Shown here piece after piece: positions 1-5,324 of a stretch of DNA of 9,389 nucleotides. The translations under genes and the position numbers were made by a program. The stretch comes from Faecalibacterium sp. UBA1360 (GTDB lineage: Bacteria; Bacillota; Clostridia; Oscillospirales; Ruminococcaceae). The stretch lies in assembly GCA_002306375.1 (NCBI GenBank), contig DBRU01000114.1, positions 12,555 through 21,943 on the forward strand, read 5' to 3'. Under the pieces are notes generated by a model. It was not told where the DNA came from. It searched no databases and saw only the letters and a program-made list of their open reading frames with translations. The stretch's first letter is position 1. Each line of letters begins with the position of its first letter.

Positions 1-636
1 GACCATGCCTGCCATTCGGTCACCAACTACGAATGCTACAAGGGCCTGTATTCCAGCTTCAACACCGGCAACATGCACGAGATCGCCTACAGCCTCAACC
101 GCCAGTTCGGCTCCGAGCCCTGGTGCCTGTACACCGGCCGCCAGCTGCTGAGCTTTGTCGACAACCACGACGTCACCCGCATCGCCAGCATCCTCACCGA
201 CAAAAACGAGCTCAAGCCGCTGTACGGGCTTTTGTTCGGTATGCCCGGCACCCCGGCCGTCTACTACGGCAGCGAATGGGGCATGGAAGGGGAGAAGAAG
301 GACGGCGATGCCGCCCTGCGCCCCGCCGTGGAAACGCCCGAACACAACGATCTGACCGACTGGATCACCGCCCTGGCCGGGGCCCGCGCCGCCAGCCCCG
401 CCCTGTGCACGGGCAGTTACCGCAACATCCTGGTACAGCCCAGGCAGCTGATCTTTGAGCGCCGCTGCGGCGACGACCGGGTGCTGGTGGCCGTCAATGC
501 CGACAGCGAACCCTACCACGCCCATTTCAACGCCGAGGCGGGCCGCGCCGTGGACCTGATCACGGGCGCCGACCACGATTTCGGCGGCGGCAGCGAACTG
601 CCGCCCTACTCCTGCGCGTTCTGGAAGACCGAATGA
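1..636 (+). CDS. GH13 alpha-amylase family glycoside hydrolase, 3' part only
   Basis: Reading frame 1 is open from the first base of the window to the TGA at 634-636, giving 211 residues of a protein whose start lies upstream. Residues 52-57 read FVDNHD, the GH13 conserved region IV; the Asp (residue 57) is the usual transition-state stabiliser. About 25 residues later comes the GMPGTPAVYYGSEWGMEG stretch, typical of the end of the TIM barrel in bacterial alpha-amylases and maltodextrin-active enzymes. The last ~85 residues look like the small C-terminal beta domain (for example VLVAVNADSEPYHAHF). The catalytic nucleophile and acid/base regions are outside the window, so substrate and subfamily cannot be settled; hydrolysis of alpha-1,4-glucans or maltodextrins is the family expectation. 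No signal peptide can be judged. A strong terminator follows directly, so it is the last gene of its transcript and probably unrelated to spoIVB. Confidence 0.9.
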   Translation, partial: DHACHSVTNYECYKGLYSSFNTGNMHEIAYSLNRQFGSEPWCLYTGRQLLSFVDNHDVTRIASILTDKNELKPLYGLLFGMPGTPAVYYGSEWGMEGEKKDGDAALRPAVETPEHNDLTDWITALAGARAASPALCTGSYRNILVQPRQLIFERRCGDDRVLVAVNADSEPYHAHFNAEAGRAVDLITGADHDFGGGSELPPYSCAFWKTE

Positions 637-659
637 TGGTCCCCTGATACGGTTTGCCC

Positions 660-690
660 GCGCCCCCGGCCCCAAGGCCGGGGGCGCTTT
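660..690 (+). terminator. Rho-independent terminator after the GH13 gene
   Basis: A perfect 12-bp GC-rich stem (660-671 pairing with 676-687) with a four-base CCAA loop is followed by TTTGTGGTT. The T tract is short and interrupted, but the stem is very stable and begins 23 bases after the GH13 stop codon. It separates the GH13 gene from spoIVB. Confidence 0.8.
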
Positions 691-712
691 GTGGTTGAGT
701 GAACGTTCTGCG

Positions 713-742
713 CAATAATTCGATCCTTCTTTGCACATACTG
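713..742 (+). promoter_or_regulatory. Candidate sporulation-sigma promoter of spoIVB (sigma-G-like)
   Basis: CAATA at 713-717 and CATACTG at 736-742 are separated by 18 bases. Set against the B. subtilis sigma-G consensus (GHATR, 18-base spacer, CATWHTA) this matches 4 of 5 and 6 of 7 positions. The CATAC core also resembles sigma-E -10 elements, so the exact sigma factor is uncertain. Transcription would start near 749, just before the ribosome binding site, giving a leader of under 20 bases. Known biology supports the call: B. subtilis spoIVB is transcribed in the forespore by sigma-F and sigma-G. Confidence 0.45.
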
Positions 743-753
743 AGGTATGCAAA
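730..753 (+). repeat. Imperfect inverted repeat overlapping the spoIVB promoter and SD
   Basis: TTTGCA (730-735) pairs with TGCAAA (748-753), and TAC (738-740) with GTA (745-747), around a TGAG loop with a two-base CA bulge on the left arm. It covers the candidate -10 element and the first bases of the Shine-Dalgarno sequence. It could be an operator or, in a longer transcript, a weak hairpin; it may also be coincidental. Confidence 0.35.
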
Positions 754-758
754 GGAGG
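751..758 (+). promoter_or_regulatory. Ribosome binding site of spoIVB
   Basis: AAAGGAGG ends eight bases before the ATG at 767. This decides the start: an in-frame TTG at 731 lies upstream of the SD, inside the promoter region, and has no SD of its own. Confidence 0.85.
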
Positions 759-766
759 GGAGCCCC

Positions 767-1999
767 ATGTCTGAACATCGTATCCTGCGCGCGCTGCGCC
801 GTCTGGTCCTCGCCGCGGTCCTCGCGGCGGTGCCGGCGGCTGCCGGGCTGGGGGTCCTGCGCGCCGCATTGCCCGATACCTTCGCCCTGGCCCCCGGGCA
901 GACCCTTACACTGGCCTCCATGCCCTTTTTGCAAGCCGGGGACCCCGACCGGGGGACGGCGCTGCCGGCCTCGGGCACAGCGGATACCGCCACCCGTACC
1001 CAGACCCTGCGCCTGTTCGGCGTCGTTCCCGTCAAGACCGTCTGTACCGTCGAGACCTCCCGCCCCGTGGTCACGGTGTGCGGGCGGCCCTTCGGCGTCA
1101 AAATGTTTGCCGACGGCGCTCTTGTGGTGGCATTTTCCGACCAGCGCACGGCCCTGGGCACCGAGAACCCGGCCAAAGAGGCCGGCCTGCGTCTGGGCGA
1201 CATCATCGTGTCGGCGAGCGGTCGGGCCGTGCGGGGCAACGACGACCTGGCCGCCGCCGTGGCGGCCGCCGCCGGCGGGACCATCCCCATCGTCTATGTG
1301 CGGGACGGCCAGCAGCACACGGCTTCCCTGACCCCGGTGGCCGACCGGGACACCGGGGCCTGGCGCGCCGGGGTCTGGGTGCGGGATTCCTCCGCCGGCA
1401 TCGGCACGCTGACCTTTGCCGAAAGCGACTCCGGCATTTTCGCCGGTCTGGGCCACGCGGTCAGCGACAGCGATACCGGGGCCAGCTTTCCGCTGCTCTC
1501 GGGCGAGATCGTCCCCGTGAACATCACGGGTGTGCAGCGGGGCGCGGCGGGAGCTCCGGGGGAACTGCGGGGCGAGTTTTACTCCGACGTGGCCGTGGGC
1601 GCCGTGCGCGCCAACGACGCCACCGGCGTGTACGGTGTTTTGTCCGGCGCCATGCCCGCCGGCGAGGAGATGCCCGTGGCCTTCGCTCAGGAGGTCGCCG
1701 CCGGCGATGCCGAGATCCTGTGCACCCTTTCGGGCACCGAGCCCCAGCGGTATACGGTGCGCATCGAGCGGGTCAACCTCAATTCCGACGACCCCAACCG
1801 CAATCTGCTGCTGCGGGTCACCGACGCCCGTCTGCTGGAAACGGCGGGTGGAATCGTCCAGGGTATGAGCGGCAGTCCGATTTTGCAAAACGGCCGCCTG
1901 GTGGGGGCTGTGACCCATGTGCTCATCAACGACCCCACCCGGGGCTACGGCATTTTTGCCCAGACCATGCTGGAACGGGCCGAATCCGCCGCCGGCTAA
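767..1999 (+). CDS. spoIVB: SpoIVB peptidase (S55 family), sporulation signalling protease
   Basis: The product is 410 residues, close to the 426 of B. subtilis SpoIVB. SpoIVB is made in the forespore and crosses into the intermembrane space, where it triggers the SpoIVF complex so that SpoIVFB can process pro-sigma-K in the mother cell. Residues ~9-35 form a hydrophobic N-terminal anchor. A PDZ domain covers roughly residues 105-195 (EAGLRLGDIIVSASG). The C-terminal S55 domain carries the full triad: His230 in GLGHAVSD, Asp353 in RVTDARLL and Ser368 in GIVQGMSGSP. The Asp-Ser spacing of 15 equals that of D363/S378 in B. subtilis. The terminal GAVTHVLINDPTRGYGIF motif is diagnostic. The gene sits directly upstream of spo0A, the conserved order in spore formers, but the usual upstream neighbour recN is absent and a GH13 gene is there instead. 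Nothing suggests degeneration. Confidence 0.96.
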   Translation: MSEHRILRALRRLVLAAVLAAVPAAAGLGVLRAALPDTFALAPGQTLTLASMPFLQAGDPDRGTALPASGTADTATRTQTLRLFGVVPVKTVCTVETSRPVVTVCGRPFGVKMFADGALVVAFSDQRTALGTENPAKEAGLRLGDIIVSASGRAVRGNDDLAAAVAAAAGGTIPIVYVRDGQQHTASLTPVADRDTGAWRAGVWVRDSSAGIGTLTFAESDSGIFAGLGHAVSDSDTGASFPLLSGEIVPVNITGVQRGAAGAPGELRGEFYSDVAVGAVRANDATGVYGVLSGAMPAGEEMPVAFAQEVAAGDAEILCTLSGTEPQRYTVRIERVNLNSDDPNRNLLLRVTDARLLETAGGIVQGMSGSPILQNGRLVGAVTHVLINDPTRGYGIFAQTMLERAESAAG

Positions 2000-2116
2000 G
2001 GGCAGGGCAAGACCTTTGCTGGAAAATGGTTTGCCCGGTCAGCCGGGCGTCTGCGGCGAGGTTTTGCCCCCAACAGGCCCAAAAACGGGCGAACCGCCCC
2101 GATGCATCCCGTTGTG

Positions 2117-2133
2117 TGTCGAATCCCGTCGAA
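2117..2133 (+). promoter_or_regulatory. Tandem Spo0A boxes upstream of spo0A
   Basis: TGTCGAA at 2117-2123 is an exact match to the B. subtilis 0A box. CGTCGAA at 2127-2133 matches 6 of 7 and starts exactly 10 bases later, so both lie on the same DNA face, the spacing bound by a Spo0A dimer at promoters such as abrB. The pair ends 19 bases before the -35 element of the spo0A promoter, placing it about -71 to -55 from the predicted transcription start, which suits activation. Single matches to the 7-mer also occur by chance inside cdaR (6109-6115 and 6316-6322, reverse strand); the tandem phasing in non-coding DNA makes this site stand out. Confidence 0.6.
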
Positions 2134-2152
2134 GCGGCCCGCAATTTTCCTG

Positions 2153-2181
2153 TTGCCAGAATTGGTAAAATATGGTAATAT
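2153..2181 (+). promoter_or_regulatory. Sigma-A-type extended -10 promoter of spo0A
   Basis: TTGCCA at 2153-2158 (5 of 6 to TTGACA) and TAATAT at 2176-2181 (4 of 6 to TATAAT) are 17 bases apart. TGG directly before the -10 gives an extended -10 TGn element. The region is strikingly AT-rich for this genome. Transcription would start near 2188, giving a leader of about 58 bases that contains a small CGGCC/GGCCG stem (2203-2220). No clear sigma-H promoter was seen. The rest of the 2000-2246 gap holds only weak GC hairpins without T tracts. Confidence 0.65.
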
Positions 2182-2246
2182 TTCCATTGTCAAAAGCAAT
2201 CACGGCCGGGCGGCTGGCCGCATAGAAATTTGAGGAGTGTAGCACA

Positions 2247-3005
2247 ATGGAGAAAATCAAGTTCCTGATGACCGATACCGGCGCGCAGACCACGGCGCTG
2301 TGCCGCCAGGCGCTGGAGGGCAAGGGCGTGGGTGTGACTGTCTGCGAGAAAAACGGAGCCAAGGCGCTGAAGACCATGCTGGACCTGCATCCCCAGGCCG
2401 TATTGCTGGACGCCTTCATGCCGGACCTCGACGCCATCACGGTCAAGCAGCGCTACGAAGCGCAGGACACCTCGGGCACGCGCACGACCTTCTTTGTCAC
2501 GGGCGCCTTCCAGAGCGAGGAGATCGAACAGGAACTGCTGGACAACGGCTTCTCCTTCTTTTTTGTCAAACCCTTTGACGAGACCGTGCTGGTCAGCCGG
2601 GTGCTCAAGGCGGCGGGCGGTCCGGCGCGGCCCCAGGCCTATTCCCAGGACAGCGACGAGCTCACGGTCACCGAGATCCTGCACCAGGTGGGCGTGCCCG
2701 CCCACATCAAGGGCTACCAGTTCCTGCGGGACGCGATCCTGCTGGCCGTGGCCGATCACGAGTACATCAACGCCGTGACCAAGCGCCTGTACCCCGAGAT
2801 CGCCAAGCGCAACGGCACCACGGCCTCCCGGGTAGAGCGGGCCATCCGCCACGCCATCGAGGTGGCCTGGGACCGGGGCGATGTGGACACCCTCAACGGG
2901 TATTTCGGCTACACGATCCACAGCCTTCGGGGCAAGCCCACCAACTCGGAATTCATCGCCATGATCTCGGACAAGATCCGCCTGGACAAGCGCCGTCGCG
3001 CCTGA
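2247..3005 (+). CDS. spo0A: Spo0A, master response regulator of sporulation
   Basis: The product is 252 residues (B. subtilis 267). It is a cytoplasmic transcription factor that, when phosphorylated, dimerises and binds 0A boxes to start sporulation and stationary-phase programmes. Residues 1-~125 are a receiver domain: phospho-acceptor Asp55 in LLDAFMP, Thr85 in FVTGAF and Lys108 in FVKPFD are all present. The N-terminal acidic pair (Asp10-Asp11 in B. subtilis, VADDN) reads Asp10-Thr11 here (MTDTG), so the residue equivalent to CheY Asp13, a direct Mg2+ ligand, is missing. A linker of about 15 residues leads to the Spo0A C-terminal DNA-binding domain (~138-252), strongly conserved: VPAHIKGYQFLRDAI, the recognition region TTASRVERAIRHAIEVAW (191-208) and KPTNSEFIAMISDK. 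The ATG at 2247 follows GAGGAGT (2232-2238). The gene has its own promoter, likely self-regulated through the upstream 0A boxes, and a strong terminator behind it, so it is probably monocistronic. Confidence 0.97.
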   Translation: MEKIKFLMTDTGAQTTALCRQALEGKGVGVTVCEKNGAKALKTMLDLHPQAVLLDAFMPDLDAITVKQRYEAQDTSGTRTTFFVTGAFQSEEIEQELLDNGFSFFFVKPFDETVLVSRVLKAAGGPARPQAYSQDSDELTVTEILHQVGVPAHIKGYQFLRDAILLAVADHEYINAVTKRLYPEIAKRNGTTASRVERAIRHAIEVAWDRGDVDTLNGYFGYTIHSLRGKPTNSEFIAMISDKIRLDKRRRA

Positions 3006-3056
3006 CATTTGCGGCTTTTTTGTAAAAAATTCTGTGCCGGCAACGGCGCAGGGATG

Positions 3057-3085
3057 CCTCCCACCGGCCTGTGGGAGGTTTTTTT
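3057..3085 (+). terminator. Rho-independent terminator after spo0A
   Basis: CCTCCCAC (3057-3064) pairs perfectly with GTGGGAGG (3071-3078) around a six-base loop, followed by seven Ts (3079-3085). It lies about 50 bases after the spo0A stop codon and separates spo0A from ispDF. Confidence 0.95.
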
Positions 3086-3117
3086 ATTGCAAAAGGCTTT
3101 CAATTCGTTCGCGGCGG

Positions 3118-3146
3118 TAGATTTTTCCGCGGGATGCCTGTATAAT
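3118..3146 (+). promoter_or_regulatory. Sigma-A-type promoter of ispDF (and probably the downstream genes)
   Basis: A perfect -10 TATAAT lies at 3141-3146. Seventeen bases upstream is a weak -35, TAGATT at 3118-3123 (3 of 6). It is placed between the spo0A terminator and ispDF, with a predicted start near 3153, so it is well positioned to drive ispDF-cdaA-cdaR and possibly the genes beyond. Confidence 0.65.
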
Positions 3147-3160
3147 GATATTATCAGTAC

Positions 3161-3181
3161 GCCTGCGGCGCTGCCGCGGGC
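3161..3181 (+). other. Hairpin in the ispDF mRNA leader, abutting the SD
   Basis: GCCTGCGGC (3161-3169) pairs with GCCGCGGGC (3173-3181) in nine pairs including one G-U, with a three-base loop. It begins a few bases after the predicted transcription start and ends just before the purine-rich ribosome binding stretch (3182-3197). No T run follows, so it is not a terminator; it may stabilise the 5' end of the mRNA or affect ribosome access. Confidence 0.5.
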
Positions 3182-3206
3182 CAAAGGGGAAAGGGGGCGC
3201 TGCTCT

Positions 3207-4331
3207 GTGGCTTGCAGCGTGACAGCCATCCTGGTCGCGGCGGGGTCGTCGCGGCGCATGGGCTTTGATAAACTGGAACACCGTCTGCCGGACGGCCGCA
3301 CCGTGCTGCAAACGAGCCTGGCGGCCTTCGCCGCCCACCCTCGGGTGAGCCAGATCGTGCTGGTGGCCGGGGGCAACCTGGATACCTGCCGCGCCCTGGC
3401 CGCCGCCTGCCCCAAACCCTGTACGGCGGTGCACGGCGGGGCTACCCGGGCCGACAGCGTCTGCGCCGGGCTCAGCGTGGCCGCCGGCGACATCGTGGCC
3501 ATCCACGATGCGGCCCGGCCCTTTGTCAGCGAAGCCGTGATCACCGCCGCCATTGAAATGGCCGAGGCAGAAGGCGCGGCCGCGCCTGCCGTGCCTGTCA
3601 AGGACACGATCAAGATCGCCGGCGAGGGCGGTCGGGTTCTGTCCACCCCTGCGCGGGAAACGCTGTTTGCCGTGCAGACGCCCCAGTGTTTCCGGCGCGA
3701 GTTATACCAGCGGGCGCTGACCGCCGTACAGGGGGACGCCGCCCGCCTGGTCACCGACGATTGCAGCCTGTTTGAACTGGCGGGCCTGCCCGTGCACCTG
3801 ACAGCGGGGGACTACGCCAATTACAAGATCACCACCAAAGAGGATTTGAAAGGGGAGAGCGCCATGCGCATCGGACACGGATACGACGTACACCGCCTGG
3901 TGGAGGGACGCCCCCTGATCCTGGGCGGCGTGACCATCCCCTACGAGAAAGGCCTGCTGGGCCATTCGGACGCCGACGTGTTGCTTCACGCCGTGTCGGA
4001 CGCGCTGCTGGGCGCGGCGGCACTGGGGGACATCGGCAAGCATTTCCCCGACACCGACGAACGGTACAAGGGGGCCGATTCTCTGGAACTGCTGCGTCAG
4101 GTGGGGCTTCTGCTGGCCGAGCGCGGTCTGCACCCGGTCAACCTGGACGCCACCGTGCTGTGCCAGGCGCCCAAGCTGGCGCCCCACATCCCCGGCATGC
4201 GGGCCAACATCGCCCGGGTGCTGGGCATGGACCTTGACACCGTCAGCGTCAAAGCCACCACCGAGGAACATCTGGGCTTTACCGGCGAAGGCCTGGGCAT
4301 CGCCGCCCACGCGGTGGCCCTGATCGAGTAA
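3207..4331 (+). CDS. ispDF: Bifunctional IspD-IspF, MEP isoprenoid pathway
   Basis: This is a 374-residue in-frame fusion of two cytosolic MEP enzymes. Residues 1-~215 are IspD (MEP + CTP to CDP-ME): nucleotide-binding AAGSSRRMG (11-19) with Lys22, GGATRADSV (78-85), HDAARPF (100-106), VPVKDTIK (129-136), QTPQCF and the C-terminal YKITTKEDL with Lys207. Residues 220-374 are IspF (CDP-ME 2-phosphate to MEcPP): MRIGHGYDVHR with metal ligands Asp227 and His229, then GLLGHSDADVLLHA with His253, DIGKHFPDTD, and KATTEEHLGFTGEGLGIAAHA. Both halves look complete. The intermediate kinase step, IspE, is not encoded here. The start is set at GTG 3207, nine bases after AAAGGGGG; a second in-frame GTG at 3219 would shorten the protein by four residues. 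The frame is open further upstream to 3009, but that crosses the terminator and promoter. ATG 3864 at the domain junction keeps its own SD-like sequence. Confidence 0.95.
   Translation: MACSVTAILVAAGSSRRMGFDKLEHRLPDGRTVLQTSLAAFAAHPRVSQIVLVAGGNLDTCRALAAACPKPCTAVHGGATRADSVCAGLSVAAGDIVAIHDAARPFVSEAVITAAIEMAEAEGAAAPAVPVKDTIKIAGEGGRVLSTPARETLFAVQTPQCFRRELYQRALTAVQGDAARLVTDDCSLFELAGLPVHLTAGDYANYKITTKEDLKGESAMRIGHGYDVHRLVEGRPLILGGVTIPYEKGLLGHSDADVLLHAVSDALLGAAALGDIGKHFPDTDERYKGADSLELLRQVGLLLAERGLHPVNLDATVLCQAPKLAPHIPGMRANIARVLGMDLDTVSVKATTEEHLGFTGEGLGIAAHAVALIE
3850..3866 (+). promoter_or_regulatory. Possible internal ribosome binding site and start for the IspF half
   Basis: AAGGGGAG (3850-3857) lies six bases before ATG 3864, precisely where canonical IspF proteins begin. 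The sequence encodes the linker LKGESA of the fusion, so it may be either a functional internal start or a relic of formerly separate genes. Confidence 0.4.
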
Positions 4332-4409
4332 ATTTCCCCGCGTTTTCCGTTTTTGTTGTGACCTGCGGCGCTGTGCGCCGTTCATCCTCGCCCATTGCCC
4401 GGCGAACGT

Positions 4410-4416
4410 AAGGAGG
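4410..4416 (+). promoter_or_regulatory. Ribosome binding site of cdaA
   Basis: AAGGAGG is a perfect Shine-Dalgarno. In-frame ATGs occur at 4419 (two bases after it, too close) and 4428 (eleven bases after, workable), so 4428 is preferred. Upstream, 4366-4380 holds a six-pair CGGCGC/GCGCCG hairpin without a T tract. Confidence 0.75.
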
Positions 4417-4427
4417 CTATGCCCGCC

Positions 4428-5324
4428 ATGCCCGGCATTTACGACTTTTTCGGCGGCGTGATCCGCAATCTGCGCACCTTCGGCGTGCGCGATGCCATCG
4501 ACATCCTGGTCATCTCGGTCGCCTTTTATGAATTGTTCCTGTTTGCGCGCAAATCCCGCGCCGGTCAGCTGGTACGGGGCATGATCTTCGCGCTGGCCTG
4601 TTTTGCCCTGGCCTTTTTGTTCGAGCTGCGCACCGTGCGCTGGCTGCTGAAAAACTTTTTGCAGGTCGGCTTCATCGCGGCCGTGGTGCTGTTCCAGCCC
4701 GAACTGCGCCGCACGCTGGAACGCCTGGGCCAAAGCGCCAACTGGACCAAAAAGCTGTTCAACGTACATCGGTCGGACCCGTCGCTGCGGGCGGTGTGGC
4801 AGAGCGCCGTGGTGGCCATCTGCGACGCGGCCGAGCAATTGTCCGACACCCGCACCGGCGCCTTGATGGTGCTGGAACGGGGCAACAACCTGGAAGAGAT
4901 CATCCGCACCGGCACGCCCTTGTCCGCCAACGTGATCCCCGAAATGCTGGGCACCATCTTTTATGAAGGCACGCCCCTGCACGACGGCGCGGTCATCATC
5001 CGGGACGGGCGCATCGTGTCCGCCGGGTGCGTGCTGCCCCTTTCCAACAACCTGGAAATGGGCAAGGATATGGGCACGCGTCACCGCGCTGGCCTTGGCA
5101 TGAGCGAAAACTCCGACGCGGTCATCGTCGTCGTCAGCGAGGAGACGGGTATCATCTCCCTGGCCAAGAACGGCGTGCTGATCCGCCGCCTGGACCGCCA
5201 GAACCTGTTCAACCTTCTGCAGGAGGAGATCATCCCTCCCGAATCGGAAGAAGAACAGCGCGTGCCCATCGTGTCCAAACTCTTCAGCAAAGGAGGTGCG
5301 CACAAGCATGCCGCCAAAAAATAA
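4428..5324 (+). CDS. cdaA: CdaA, membrane diadenylate cyclase (c-di-AMP synthase)
   Basis: The product is 298 residues (B. subtilis CdaA 273). It condenses two ATP into cyclic di-AMP, the messenger controlling potassium and osmolyte uptake and cell-wall homeostasis. Three transmembrane helices lie at about residues 22-40, 49-67 and 71-92, as in the CdaA family, followed by a coiled linker and a cytoplasmic DAC domain (~120-270). The catalytic motifs are intact: DGA at 186-188 in GTPLHDGAVI and RHR at 218-220 in GTRHRAGLGMSE, plus the conserved VVVSEETG. The charged C-terminal tail (KHAAKK) is longer than usual. The start follows the SD argument; choosing ATG 4419 instead would add three residues. 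It overlaps cdaR by 17 bases, matching the usual CdaA-CdaR partnership, and lies 96 bases after ispDF with no convincing terminator between, so cotranscription with ispDF is likely. Confidence 0.96.
   Translation: MPGIYDFFGGVIRNLRTFGVRDAIDILVISVAFYELFLFARKSRAGQLVRGMIFALACFALAFLFELRTVRWLLKNFLQVGFIAAVVLFQPELRRTLERLGQSANWTKKLFNVHRSDPSLRAVWQSAVVAICDAAEQLSDTRTGALMVLERGNNLEEIIRTGTPLSANVIPEMLGTIFYEGTPLHDGAVIIRDGRIVSAGCVLPLSNNLEMGKDMGTRHRAGLGMSENSDAVIVVVSEETGIISLAKNGVLIRRLDRQNLFNLLQEEIIPPESEEEQRVPIVSKLFSKGGAHKHAAKK
5291..5296 (+). promoter_or_regulatory. Ribosome binding site of cdaR inside the cdaA coding end
   Basis: AGGAGG lies within the last codons of cdaA, eleven bases before ATG 5308. An in-frame GTG at 5296 overlaps the SD itself and cannot use it, which fixes the start at 5308. 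Confidence 0.75.

Noticed and set aside
560..1918. Minus-strand 452-codon frame opposite spoIVB
   Set aside because: Same shadow pattern; the + strand SpoIVB triad and PDZ domain are clear.
2033..2048. Hairpin GCCCGG/CCGGGC after spoIVB as a terminator
   Set aside because: Only six pairs and no T tract follows; not convincing as a terminator.
1078..2178. Plus-strand 366-codon frame overlapping spoIVB and the following gap
   Set aside because: Arg/Gly-rich out-of-frame translation of spoIVB; runs into the promoter region of spo0A; no SD.
2300..2778. Short overlapping plus-strand frames inside spo0A
   Set aside because: Out-of-frame with the well-conserved Spo0A sequence; no SD or family motif.
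3009..3206. N-terminal extension of IspDF in an open frame
   Set aside because: It spans the spo0A terminator and the TATAAT promoter and encodes no IspD homology; the GTG at 3207 has its own SD.
4366..4380. Hairpin CGGCGC/GCGCCG between ispDF and cdaA as a terminator
   Set aside because: Short stem followed by TTCATCC rather than a T run; common by chance in GC-rich DNA.
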